NCBI GenBank assembly: GCA_045538425.1
Contig: JAZSRJ010000064.1
Location: 1 to 37,870 of the forward strand
Origin: CALVJJ01 sp045538425
GTDB lineage: Bacteria > Bacillota > Clostridia > Christensenellales > UBA1242
Length of the DNA stretch: 37,870 nt
Reading direction: 5' to 3'
Shown: positions 1-7,039 of the stretch, in pieces
Layout of the letters: every line of letters starts with the position of its first letter
Position numbering within the stretch: the first letter of the stretch is position 1
Notes under the pieces: generated by a model
Seen by the model: the letters and a program-made list of their open reading frames with translations, nothing else
Databases searched by the model: none
Told to the model about the DNA's origin: nothing
Program-made: the position numbers and the translations under genes

Positions 1-183
1 ATCTCTAAGATCTACCAACAACCCGCAATTGATATGGAAGAGCCAACTATAATGACCGTGCAAAAAATTGCATCACAAACACAACGTAAACGTAATGTTG
101 TCTTTGGCGATGATGATATTTATCGCAAGCTTTTACAAGAAGCTAGAGCTGTCAAAGAAAGTCATGAAGAACTTGGATATTAA
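1..183 (+). CDS. C-terminal end of an unidentified protein (5' truncated by the window)
   Basis: An open frame runs from the first base to a TAA at 181-183 and gives the last 60 residues of a protein that begins before the window. The piece is hydrophilic. It has a basic patch (TQRKRN), then an acidic turn (GDDD), and ends in a charged helix (LLQEARAVKESHEELGY). I do not recognise the family. A strong intrinsic terminator 5 bases after the stop supports this as a real gene end. The reading frame, not any internal ATG, is the evidence: an internal ATG start is possible at 34 or 52, but nothing resembling a ribosome binding site precedes either one. Confidence 0.6.
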   Translation: MSKIYQQPAIDMEEPTIMTVQKIASQTQRKRNVVFGDDDIYRKLLQEARAVKESHEELGY

Positions 184-187
184 AAAC

Positions 188-215
188 AAAAACCACAATT
201 GCTTGTGGTTTTTTT
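188..215 (+). terminator. Intrinsic terminator after the truncated first gene
   Basis: An 8-bp stem AACCACAA / TTGTGGTT (191-198 with 203-210), with loop TTGC, is followed by a run of T. It lies directly after the stop codon at 183. Confidence 0.8.
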
Positions 216-265
216 ATGAATCATCTTCTTTGTGTATGAACAAAACAACCACTCTTTGATTTCAT

Positions 266-295
266 TTGACCTAAAAGTCCAAAACAATGTATACT
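266..295 (+). promoter_or_regulatory. Sigma-A-type promoter of the metallophosphoesterase gene
   Basis: The -35 is TTGACC (266-271) and the -10 is TATACT (290-295), with an 18-bp spacer. An AGGAG ribosome binding site follows at 306-310, five bases before the ATG at 316. Confidence 0.7.
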
Positions 296-315
296 AAAAG
301 AGTATAGGAGAAATT

Positions 316-903
316 ATGAAATACTTTACTAGCGATATTCATTTTAGTGATCCGGAAACCCTGCTTGACGAAGATAGACCATTTTCTAGTATTAAGGCTT
401 TTGACAAATGGATTATCAAACATTGGAACAAAATAGCAAAAACTGGCGACACGATCTATGTCATTGGAGACTTATTTGATTGTCATAAAAGTGGTAAAAC
501 CAATTGGTTGCACGCCTTACAACTCACAAAAAAAGTCAAAGCAGATATTATTCTTATCCTTGGCAATAATGAAGAACGTATTATCCAATTCTACTTTAAC
601 AACGACTTTGACAAATTTCGTCAATTTTGCCTAGACAACGGTATCAAAGATGTAAAGCAAAATGATCTTATCATGATAGAAGATACACCATTTTATCTCG
701 TACACCAACCTATCCATCATCATAAAGAATATATTAATCTTTATGGACACTTGCACAGATCCAACGGAATGTGGTCAAGTTTTGGCATCAATGTCGCTTG
801 CGACATGAATCATTTTCGATTGTACAGCGAACAAGAAATTATCCGTCAGGTAGGATTAAAAAATAGATATTTTCCTACTGACCCTAATTGCAACGAACAT
901 TAA
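316..903 (+). CDS. Calcineurin-like metallophosphoesterase
   Basis: The 195-aa product has the ordered metal-binding blocks of small calcineurin-like phosphoesterases: SDIHF (residues 6-10), GDLFD (about 51-55), GNNE (about 83-86), VHQP (about 129-132) and GHLHR (about 144-148). It should be a soluble, two-metal phosphatase or phosphodiesterase. Substrate specificity cannot be read from the sequence. The third block is GNNE rather than the common GNHD, so the catalytic-block His is replaced by Asn. Some family members (YfcE-like, with GNCD) also lack this His, so activity is still likely. The gene is monocistronic, with its own promoter, ribosome binding site and terminator. The C-terminal tail (about 15 residues) is polar and has no recognisable motif. 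Confidence 0.85.
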   Translation: MKYFTSDIHFSDPETLLDEDRPFSSIKAFDKWIIKHWNKIAKTGDTIYVIGDLFDCHKSGKTNWLHALQLTKKVKADIILILGNNEERIIQFYFNNDFDKFRQFCLDNGIKDVKQNDLIMIEDTPFYLVHQPIHHHKEYINLYGHLHRSNGMWSSFGINVACDMNHFRLYSEQEIIRQVGLKNRYFPTDPNCNEH

Positions 904-926
904 GATTGGCTTGTCCAATCTTTTTT
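902..926 (+). terminator. Intrinsic terminator of the metallophosphoesterase gene
   Basis: Stem AAGATTGG / CCAATCTT (902-909 with 915-922), loop CTTGT, then T6. The stem begins inside the TAA stop codon. Confidence 0.85.
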
Positions 927-969
927 CGACAATCTTCCCCCTCATCTTGGATAAGCCATAAAAAAATGG

Positions 970-998
970 ATGACAAATATCCTTGTGTGTGCTATACT
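970..998 (+). promoter_or_regulatory. Promoter of tRNA-Gly, extended -10
   Basis: ATGACA (970-975), a 17-bp spacer, then TATACT (993-998) preceded by TGC, which makes an extended -10. The tRNA begins 22 bases downstream. Confidence 0.75.
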
Positions 999-1020
999 AT
1001 TTTAGATAGATATCTTAATT

Positions 1021-1094
1021 GCAGGTATAATTTAGTGGCAAAATGTGTGCTTCCCAAGCATAATTCGCGGGTTCGATTCCCGCTACCTGCTCCA
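1021..1094 (+). tRNA. tRNA-Gly, anticodon CCC
   Basis: A full cloverleaf can be drawn. The acceptor stem is GCAGGTA (1021-1027) with TACCTGC (1084-1090), followed by discriminator T and an encoded CCA. The anticodon stem is TGTGC / GCATA (one G-T pair) around a seven-base loop TTCCCAA, giving anticodon CCC for codon GGG. The T arm is CGGG-TTCGATT-CCCG. The gene stands alone between its own promoter and terminator. GGG looks rare in the neighbouring genes, so this isoacceptor serves a minor codon. Confidence 0.95.
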
Positions 1095-1097
1095 ATC

Positions 1098-1130
1098 AAC
1101 ACCTCGTTATTCACAAGGTGTTTTATTTTT
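1098..1130 (+). terminator. Terminator of tRNA-Gly
   Basis: Stem AACACCT / AGGTGTT (1098-1104 with 1116-1122) with an 11-base loop, followed by a T-rich tail. Confidence 0.8.
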
Positions 1131-1301
1131 TACATTTCTATTATTCACAACAAAAAGTGTGCTTCTTTTTAGTCAACATCTTCATACAAAACCTATTATC
1201 TTGTCACAAAAGTCAGACTTTTTGTATACAATTAGCATAAAGCACTAGTCAACTTTGAAAAAATGTAGTACAATAAAATTAGTATAACAACTGGGTGAAA
1301 T

Positions 1302-2813
1302 ATGAAAAAAATTTATTACAATGGCAATATTATTACATTAGACAAAACAAAACATGCAGACTGTGTCATCACAGAAGGTGATACGATTATTTTTGTAGGA
1401 AAATTAAAACATAGTCAGGTCACCTTAACCAATGAAGATCAATATATTGATCTAAAAGGCAAAACTTTGATGCCGGCTTTTTTTGAAGGATATGGACATT
1501 ATATTGCAAGTATCAACAATCAATTGCAACTCAACCTTCATCACTGCCATTCTTATGCAACATTAAAGGACCTCATTCAACAATTCGAAACAAAACTCAA
1601 AGAGAAAGATTGGATTATTGCGAGCAACTATCATGCAGACCAATGGAAAGAGAAAAAAGAAATGACTCGCCTAGTCTTAGATAAGATGACAGAACACCCA
1701 ATGATGATCACCACTATTGATGGAAAAACAACCATCTTCAACACCAAGGCACTCCAACAACTCAAAGTCAAGATCACAGACAAAGATAAAGGGATCAAAA
1801 CACAAGAAGAAGTACAACAATGGCAAGAGTCTATCCCTACCCCTACTGTCAAACAACTTGCTAGTGCAGTAGAACGTACCAATCAATTGTATGCATCTAT
1901 GGGTATCACTACCGTATGCGAAAGTACGATGACTACTAGTCTGTTACCTGTATACCAATATATGTACGACAATGATCTACTACAACTAGATACCATTGGT
2001 TATACAGATAAAGATAGTTATGAAGATTATGGCAACTATTTCAGTGATGAGTATCGTCATCACTTTAGACTTGGTGGGATCAATCTAATATTAGACGGTC
2101 GTGCTGAATCTATGATGGCTCACATGAAAACATCCTACAAAGGCACAAAATATTATGGCCAACCTAACATAAGTCAAGACCAACTTCGAGACGATCTTCA
2201 ATGGGCAAAAGAAAACAACATTCACGTAACACTGGAATGTAATGGAAACAAATGCTTTGCCAATTTTGTCAAAATCTTGAAAGAATATGACAAAAAAGAG
2301 ATAGTTTCTCGTCAATACATCCTAACGCAATGTGGTATGATAGAACCAGATCAAATCTATTATATGCGACGTTATGGGATCACCCCATGTTTTGACATCA
2401 ACAAAATTCATGACGATGGAGATGCTCTAATTGGGTGTTTTGGCAAAGCTAGATGCCGCACCATCAACCCACTCAAAACTTGCAAGAAAAAAGGCATTGC
2501 TTTTGGCCTTTACAACAATATTGTCTCTGGCAACTCTACCTGTCAATCCATTAAAAATAGTCTCACCAGAGTCACCAAGAATGGAATATTACTCAATTAT
2601 GGAGAACACATCAAGATACTAGATGCACTCAAAGGTCTTACCATTCATCCAGCAAAGATGTACAACGAACCAAAAAAAGGTAGTATAGCAAAAGGAAAAC
2701 TTGCCAATTTTGTTATTTTGAGCAACAATCCTCTCAAATGCAAAATTTATCAATTAGAAACCATTCAAGTCGAAACAACTATCATGAATGGTGAAGTCAT
2801 CTATCAAAAATAA
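1302..2813 (+). CDS. Amidohydrolase-like protein (YtcJ type) with degenerate metal site
   Basis: The 503-aa protein aligns end to end with the amidohydrolase_3 (YtcJ-like) family. It has an N-terminal beta segment (MKKIYYNGNIITLD), the block MPAFFEGYGH (57-66), DGKTTIFNTKAL (140-151), LDGRAES (264-270), HVTLECNGN (308-316), GIAFGLYNN (398-406) and a C-terminal KGSIAKGKLANFVIL (459-473). The overall fold is therefore supported. The family's catalytic residues are not. The HxH motif reads YxH (Tyr64, His66), the later single histidines correspond to Glu312 and Thr342, and the GSD aspartate corresponds to Tyr404. By family knowledge these bind the metals, so hydrolase activity is doubtful. A possible promoter is TTGTCA (1201-1206) with TATACA (1225-1230). 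The ribosome binding site is weak (GGGTG). There is no terminator before the next gene's promoter. Confidence 0.8.
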   Translation: MKKIYYNGNIITLDKTKHADCVITEGDTIIFVGKLKHSQVTLTNEDQYIDLKGKTLMPAFFEGYGHYIASINNQLQLNLHHCHSYATLKDLIQQFETKLKEKDWIIASNYHADQWKEKKEMTRLVLDKMTEHPMMITTIDGKTTIFNTKALQQLKVKITDKDKGIKTQEEVQQWQESIPTPTVKQLASAVERTNQLYASMGITTVCESTMTTSLLPVYQYMYDNDLLQLDTIGYTDKDSYEDYGNYFSDEYRHHFRLGGINLILDGRAESMMAHMKTSYKGTKYYGQPNISQDQLRDDLQWAKENNIHVTLECNGNKCFANFVKILKEYDKKEIVSRQYILTQCGMIEPDQIYYMRRYGITPCFDINKIHDDGDALIGCFGKARCRTINPLKTCKKKGIAFGLYNNIVSGNSTCQSIKNSLTRVTKNGILLNYGEHIKILDALKGLTIHPAKMYNEPKKGSIAKGKLANFVILSNNPLKCKIYQLETIQVETTIMNGEVIYQK

Positions 2814-2816
2814 ATA

Positions 2817-2844
2817 TTGACAATTGTTGTCTGTTTGGTATAAT
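2817..2844 (+). promoter_or_regulatory. Near-consensus promoter of the 290-aa unknown gene
   Basis: TTGACA (2817-2822) and TATAAT (2839-2844) with a 16-bp spacer: both hexamers are perfect. The promoter starts four bases after the previous stop codon. Confidence 0.85.
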
Positions 2845-2865
2845 GAAATTATCAATTAGACAACT

Positions 2866-2888
2866 TTTTTTCTTAATAAGAAAAAAAT
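2866..2888. repeat. 23-bp perfect inverted repeat in the leader of the 290-aa gene
   Basis: T7-CTTA, a single central A, then TAAG-A7 forms a perfect palindrome. It lies in the transcribed leader between the -10 (2839-2844) and the ATG at 2904. As RNA it would be a weak A-U hairpin. As DNA it could be an operator. Function unknown. Confidence 0.4.
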
Positions 2889-2903
2889 AAGAGCGAGTAA
2901 TAT

Positions 2904-3776
2904 ATGAACAAAGATCAAACCATTCAACACTTACGTAAAGCAATTGAAGAATATCAAAACCACGAACTTCATCCAAAAACACTATGGAAAGAATTTGGAG
3001 AAGATTTTGTAGAATCTATGACAGATCCGATTTTTCAATATCACACAGTTTGGAAAAATCCTTATTATCCAAAATCTCATAAAATCAAATGCACATTGTG
3101 CGAAATACCAGCTACTATTCTAAAATATGTTTTAGCAATCTGCGTTTTCCCTTTACGATTGTTGCTCAATCTGATACTCAATAGTCTATACCCTTTCTAT
3201 CGACCAAGAATAAAATATCAACTTGAAAAAAATATTGCTCGCATATTGCAACACTCCCAAGAGATCCCTTTAGATGAATGCCAACATATTGCAAAGCAAT
3301 ACAAATTGACTCACCTACAAAAGGTGATACCTCCAACGAGTTTGCCACAAGACACGACTTATCAACACATAAAAGAAGGATTACTTTCTCTTAATCAAGA
3401 AAAAAAGATATCTAAAAAACAATTGATGCAAAAGAAAAACGACACTATCTACTTAATGCAACAAAAATTATTTCATGCATACAACAACGCACAAATAATG
3501 CAATTCTATTGTTATCAATGGAACTTGATCGAAGATGCTATTGAAAAATACAGTTGTCAACCTATCACCAAAAAACCGACTTATACTACTCTGCAACCAG
3601 AGAAAATATATCAACTCATGAAGAAAAGAACAAACTTAATTGACCAAAAACTCACATATCTTATCAAAACAGATTTTCAAAATGGACTCCCTACTCTTGA
3701 AGGACTGCTCACAACAGTGAATTGGATTGCAACCCGCACAACAATGAGTGGTAGAGACCACGACCTTATTTTTTAA
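2904..3776 (+). CDS. Unknown protein with one hydrophobic segment
   Basis: The product is 290 aa of an unrecognised family. The only striking feature is a hydrophobic stretch at about residues 70-97 (rich in L, I and V, ending in YPFYRPR), long enough for one helix or a re-entrant hairpin. The flanking parts are charged, Gln/Lys-rich and predicted helical. A Cys pair (CTLC, about 64-67) precedes the hydrophobic stretch. There is no signal peptide. The gene has a perfect-consensus promoter, a palindromic leader and a strong terminator, so it is transcribed alone and probably well expressed. The ribosome binding site is poor (GCGAG), which leaves the exact start a little uncertain. Confidence 0.6.
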   Translation: MNKDQTIQHLRKAIEEYQNHELHPKTLWKEFGEDFVESMTDPIFQYHTVWKNPYYPKSHKIKCTLCEIPATILKYVLAICVFPLRLLLNLILNSLYPFYRPRIKYQLEKNIARILQHSQEIPLDECQHIAKQYKLTHLQKVIPPTSLPQDTTYQHIKEGLLSLNQEKKISKKQLMQKKNDTIYLMQQKLFHAYNNAQIMQFYCYQWNLIEDAIEKYSCQPITKKPTYTTLQPEKIYQLMKKRTNLIDQKLTYLIKTDFQNGLPTLEGLLTTVNWIATRTTMSGRDHDLIF

Positions 3777-3779
3777 TAA

Positions 3780-3808
3780 AAAAAACGAGTAACAATTACT
3801 CGTTTTTT
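3780..3808. terminator. Bidirectional terminator between convergent genes
   Basis: A 13-bp stem (3780-3792 with 3796-3808), core ACGAGTAA / TTACTCGT, has loop CAA and A/T runs on both sides, so it serves the plus-strand gene ending at 3776 and the minus-strand gene ending at 3814. Confidence 0.9.
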
Positions 3809-3813
3809 ATTTT

Positions 3814-4371
3814 TTATTTCTTTTTGCCTGCTTTCTTAACTGGTTTTGCAGTTAAAATACCAACGACACCAGCAACAACAAAAGCGATTTGGAACCAAGC
3901 CCAGAATGTAGCAGCAAGACCATATTTGTATGTAACTTTAGTCATTAATACATCAATTGTTGTAGAATAACTATTGATTGTAATAGCCATGATAACAGTG
4001 ACAAATGCTAAGATACCACATACAAGTGTTGCGTAACCAAGTACTTTTTCTACCAATTCTTTTCCTTTGAAACTAATTTTCAATAAGTCAAGAACAAGAA
4101 GTACTACATACGCAACTGCAAGAATCATAATTGCTACAACAAATACAGTATTGAGTGTCATCCAAATTGTTTGAAACTTATCTGCTTGAAATAAATTGAA
4201 TACTTTTTCCACATCAGCATAACTATCCAACAACTTAAATGTACTCAAAATTTCTGTTTCTTTACCAGCTGTTAAAAACAAATTAAATACTGGCACAAAA
4301 CACATGATAAATGCAGGAACCATTAATACAATAGTAATGATACGAGCGATCAATTTGTTATTTGCTTTCAT
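3814..4371 (-). CDS. Unknown four-helix membrane protein
   Basis: The 185-aa product has four clear hydrophobic helices at about 10-34, 72-95, 108-133 and 151-175, and a basic tail (KPVKKAGKKK) that should stay in the cytoplasm. I do not recognise a family. The first loop (about 35-70) is polar and extracytoplasmic if both termini are inside. A promoter (TTGACC / TATACT, 17 bp) and a strong AAGGAGGGGAG ribosome binding site lie just upstream, so the start is well supported and expression is probably good. The gene is monocistronic, with a shared terminator downstream. No function can be assigned. Confidence 0.7.
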   Translation of the reverse strand: MKANNKLIARIITIVLMVPAFIMCFVPVFNLFLTAGKETEILSTFKLLDSYADVEKVFNLFQADKFQTIWMTLNTVFVVAIMILAVAYVVLLVLDLLKISFKGKELVEKVLGYATLVCGILAFVTVIMAITINSYSTTIDVLMTKVTYKYGLAATFWAWFQIAFVVAGVVGILTAKPVKKAGKKK

Positions 4372-4391
4372 ATTCTCCCCTCCTTATATTA

Positions 4392-4420
4392 AGTATAATC
4401 AAAACACTCTTTTTGGTCAA
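4392..4420 (-). promoter_or_regulatory. Promoter of the four-helix membrane protein gene
   Basis: Read on the minus strand: TTGACC (4420-4415), 17-bp spacer, TATACT (4397-4392). The ribosome binding site AAGGAGGGGAG is at 4385-4375. Confidence 0.8.
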
Positions 4421-4482
4421 ACAAAAATAAGATGATCTCTATTTTTTATGTATTCTAACCAAAAAATGTGTCCAAGTTGTTA

Positions 4483-4512
4483 TGAAAAAAAGAAGAAGAT
4501 TTTATTCTTCTC
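4483..4512 (-). terminator. Terminator overlapping the rmuC stop codon
   Basis: On the minus strand, AGAAGA / TCTTCT encloses an ATAAAA loop that holds the TAA stop, and is followed by a T-rich run. The stem is short, so it is of moderate strength. Confidence 0.55.
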
Positions 4513-5698
4513 CCTCTTCATCATCCCCATCAAAATCAAGTAGTCCATAATATTCTTGTTCGTTGGCAACAGGCAAGGCTTCTACACTGCGCAATTTTCT
4601 TTCTATGGTTCTTGTTTTTGATGACGCAAGTTCCATTGTATTAGTAATTTCTTTTAGTTTTTTATTAGTTTTGTCAAGCAATCCACCAAACTTAGCAAAC
4701 TCACTTTTTACATTGCCCAACACTTGCCAAACTTCACTTGTACGTTTTTCAATAGCGAGCGTACGGAATCCCATACAAAGACTATTGATAAATGCAGTAA
4801 AAGTTGTTGGTCCAGTCACTGTTACTTTATAATCTCTAGACAAAGTTTCTACAAGTGATGTATTGCGCAATACTTCACAATACAATCCTTCTGTCGGTAA
4901 GAACATAACTCCAAAGTTGGTTGTCTTTGGCGGATCGATGTACTTATCTCTAATTTGGCTAGCACATACTTTGATGCTTTTTTCAAGTTGGCGTCTAGCG
5001 TGTTCTACTTCTGCTAAATCCCCTTTTTCTTCTGCCTCAACAAGTCTTTGATAATCTTCGATAGGGAATTTACTATCTACTGGCAACAATAGATCTTCTC
5101 CGTCTGCTTTGCTTGGAATTTTGATCGCAAACTCAACAAAATCATTGCTATTACGTTTAATCTTCGCATTGGTAACATATTGTTCTTTGGTTAAGAATTG
5201 TTCTAGAATATTGCTAAGTTGAACTTCTCCCCATGTACCACGACTTTTCACATTGGTCAATACTTTTTTTAGATCACCCACACCTTGCGCCAATGTTTGC
5301 ATTTCGCCAAGACCTTTATAGACAGACTCTAGTCGATCGTTGACATTCTTAAAAGTTTCACCAAGACGCTTTTCTAGTGTATCGTTGAGTTTTTCATCCA
5401 CCGTAACACGCATCTTTTCCAACTTTTCTGTGTTATCTCGATTGATTTTGTCCAAACCATCTTCTACGGTTTTTCGCACATTATCTAATTTCAGTTCATT
5501 CATCTTGGTCATTGCATCAATACGATCACCAATAGATTTTGCAAGTTCTTGTCTCGTAATACTGAGCTGTGAAGTCAGTTCTGCTCTTATTTCTTTTTCC
5601 ACATCTCGACTATTTTGTTTTTTTGTAGTCAAAGCAATGATTGCTACAACCAAACTACCAACTGCAATGGCAATACATACCCAATCCAATATTGTCAT
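4502..5698 (-). CDS. rmuC: RmuC family protein (DNA recombination, nuclease-like)
   Basis: The 398-aa product has the RmuC layout: an N-terminal membrane helix (about 4-24), a long coiled-coil region (about 30-135, charged, heptad-like), then the conserved RmuC domain. Recognisable blocks are RGTWGEVQLSNILEQF, LLLPVDSKFPIEDYQRL, GVMFLPTEGLYCEVLRN and VTGPTTFTAFINSLCMGF. RmuC proteins are related to restriction-endonuclease-like folds and limit inverted-repeat recombination in E. coli. The C-terminal tail is acidic (DFDGDDEEGEE). Its ATG follows the SDR stop by one base, so both are translated from one transcript. That transcript appears to start at the promoter at 6510-6538, which has a DnaA box next to it. 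Confidence 0.92.
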   Translation of the reverse strand: MTILDWVCIAIAVGSLVVAIIALTTKKQNSRDVEKEIRAELTSQLSITRQELAKSIGDRIDAMTKMNELKLDNVRKTVEDGLDKINRDNTEKLEKMRVTVDEKLNDTLEKRLGETFKNVNDRLESVYKGLGEMQTLAQGVGDLKKVLTNVKSRGTWGEVQLSNILEQFLTKEQYVTNAKIKRNSNDFVEFAIKIPSKADGEDLLLPVDSKFPIEDYQRLVEAEEKGDLAEVEHARRQLEKSIKVCASQIRDKYIDPPKTTNFGVMFLPTEGLYCEVLRNTSLVETLSRDYKVTVTGPTTFTAFINSLCMGFRTLAIEKRTSEVWQVLGNVKSEFAKFGGLLDKTNKKLKEITNTMELASSKTRTIERKLRSVEALPVANEQEYYGLLDFDGDDEEGEE

Positions 5699-5699
5699 C

Positions 5700-6503
5700 T
5701 TAGTGTCCTCCGTATATTTTTTCTGTCCAATACATCAACCAACTTAAAGGGAAAAATCGCATTGCAAATGCTAGCAATTTCATTTTCCAACCTATAATAT
5801 ATAGTGGTTTTGTTGTCTTCTTACAAGCAATTTTATTGATTTTTCGTGCCACTTTGCTTGCTGGCATACGATGATCATCATTGCGATCTATCTTATGCAT
5901 TGCTTTTTCAATTCGATGTCCATAGCGATCACTTGTAACCAAGTTTTTCTCTCGATTCTTTGTAAAATTGGTTTTAATATCTGCCGGACAAATAGTGACA
6001 ATGTCAATATCTCCTTTTAATTCCATACGCCAAGACAAACTCATCATCGCAACAGCAGACTTTGTCGAGCAATACAACCCTCTATAACACAAGGGAAAAA
6101 TAGCACAAACAGAAGCAATGTTGATGATTTTACTACCCTTATTCATTAGTGACATCAATCTTCTAGATAGTCGATACACACCACTGACATTCACATCAAA
6201 AATGCTTTGCATTCTATCTTCAGTAATCAGCTCCATCGCACCGCTCAATCCATATCCTGCATTATTGACCAAAACATCTATTCTTCCATATTGATCTTTG
6301 ATATAATTGTAGGCTTTTGATACTGTTTGGTTACTGGTCACATCACAATCAACATGATCAATCCCATCATGTCTCTCTCCTGATCTAGACAGATCCACAA
6401 CAATGTGTCCCTTTGCCTTCCAATCGTTTGCCATTGCCAACCCCAAACCAGAGCTCGCTCCACTAATAACTACAATTTTTGGTTGTTCTAATTTTTGTTT
6501 CAT
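5700..6503 (-). CDS. Short-chain dehydrogenase/reductase (SDR)
   Basis: A classical SDR of 267 aa from the chosen start. It has the Rossmann motif GASSGLG (15-21), the NNAG block (80-83), and the catalytic Ser131, Tyr144 and Lys148 (YCSTK). It should reduce or oxidise a small alcohol or ketone substrate with NAD(P)H. The C-terminal ~40 residues are hydrophobic and basic and could bind membrane. The substrate is unknown. The frame stays open to an ATG at 6521, but that ATG lies upstream of the -10 hexamer of the only good promoter. The ATG at 6503 sits where transcription should begin, which suggests a leaderless message. There is no ribosome binding site at either start. The gene is co-transcribed with rmuC (one-base gap). 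Confidence 0.85.
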   Translation of the reverse strand: MKQKLEQPKIVVISGASSGLGLAMANDWKAKGHIVVDLSRSGERHDGIDHVDCDVTSNQTVSKAYNYIKDQYGRIDVLVNNAGYGLSGAMELITEDRMQSIFDVNVSGVYRLSRRLMSLMNKGSKIINIASVCAIFPLCYRGLYCSTKSAVAMMSLSWRMELKGDIDIVTICPADIKTNFTKNREKNLVTSDRYGHRIEKAMHKIDRNDDHRMPASKVARKINKIACKKTTKPLYIIGWKMKLLAFAMRFFPLSWLMYWTEKIYGGH

Positions 6504-6509
6504 AGTATC

Positions 6510-6538
6510 ATTGTAAAACATTTTTGTCTTTTTGGCAA
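6510..6538 (-). promoter_or_regulatory. Promoter of the SDR-rmuC operon
   Basis: On the minus strand: TTGCCA (6538-6533), 17-bp spacer, TACAAT (6515-6510), then GATACT and the ATG at 6503. A perfect DnaA box (TTATGCACA, 6543-6551) lies four bases upstream of the -35. Confidence 0.6.
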
Positions 6539-6581
6539 ATCTTTATGCACACATTTTACCCTCCCCCACATAAGATGAAGT

Positions 6582-6607
6582 GTATAGAGGATCAACCTCC
6601 TTTATAC
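6582..6607. repeat. Imperfect inverted repeat upstream of the DnaA-box cluster
   Basis: GTATA and TATAC arms enclose GAGG-ATCAA-CCTC. It would form a short bulged hairpin on either strand. It is between the SDR promoter and the terminator at 6644; no role can be assigned. Confidence 0.35.
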
Positions 6608-6643
6608 CTCTCCCTCTTCCCCAATCAATGATTGTTAAAATAG

Positions 6644-6682
6644 AAAAATCTCACGAGCAATATCTTGTTCGTGAGATTTTTT
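6644..6682. terminator. Strong terminator at the left edge of the DnaA-box cluster
   Basis: A 17-bp stem (6644-6660 with 6665-6681, one G-T pair), core TCTCACGA / TCGTGAGA, has tetraloop TATC and T runs on both strands. The only gene reading toward it is the vanW-like gene (minus strand, ends 7040), so its transcript would cross the main DnaA-box group before stopping here. Confidence 0.85.
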
Positions 6683-6845
6683 ATCTTGCAAGTTATACAC
6701 ACAAAGTTATCCACATATACACAATCTCATAATTATAAATTTTGATGAATATTTATGAAAAAATGATTTTTTATACAATATTTTGCATATATACACAAAA
6801 GTTATCCACATTTCCACAGTTATCCACAGAGTTATCCACAATAAA

Positions 6846-6867
6846 TTTTCGAAAACTTTTCGAAAAC
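6846..6867. repeat. Tandem pair of an 11-bp palindromic repeat inside the DnaA cluster
   Basis: TTTTCGAAAAC occurs twice head to tail (6846-6856 and 6857-6867). Each copy contains the 10-bp palindrome TTTTCGAAAA, and the two centres are 11 bp apart, one helical turn. This looks like a binding site for a dimeric protein on one DNA face. Confidence 0.6.
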
Positions 6868-7039
6868 TACCCTCCGCATTGTGCAAATGTGCCAGTTGTC
6901 CACAGTTATCCACAACTTGTTTTGATCATCACTTTGCATAAAGCAGTTTTGAATATTCATTTTTTTGAATAATTACAGACTTAATGTGTATTTTATACAA
7001 AACTTTTTTTATTTTATATTCAAAATTGGTTGACAAACA

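Larger units (their letters stand above)
6543..6914 (+). other. DnaA-box cluster in an AT-rich intergenic region (oriC-like or DnaA-titration site)
   Basis: Seven exact matches to TTATNCACA, all in plus orientation, start at 6543 (G variant), 6693 (A variant), 6707, 6802, 6820, 6832 and 6906 (C variants). One-mismatch copies start at 6715, 6789 and 6896. Between the second and fourth exact boxes of the group lies a very AT-rich stretch (6724-6789, about one G/C in seven bases) that could unwind. A tandem palindrome pair lies at 6846-6867. The whole 6522-7039 interval has no plausible gene. DnaA binds such boxes in Bacillota at oriC and in regulatory or titration clusters. No dnaA or dnaN is in the window. 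Confidence 0.8.

Noticed and set aside
68..259. 63-aa open frame at the left edge
   Set aside because: It overlaps the terminator and the end of the frame-1 gene, has no ribosome binding site, and its residues look like out-of-frame translation.
888..1248. Two open frames across the tRNA-Gly gene
   Set aside because: They read through the tRNA and its terminator and have no ribosome binding site.
6707..6972. Open frames inside the DnaA-box region, both strands
   Set aside because: They are made of repeated TTATCCACA translated as low-complexity protein, with no ribosome binding site.
6522..7039. Certain chromosomal oriC
   Set aside because: Without dnaA/dnaN, a strand-composition switch or divergent gene orientation, the evidence supports only a DnaA-binding cluster.
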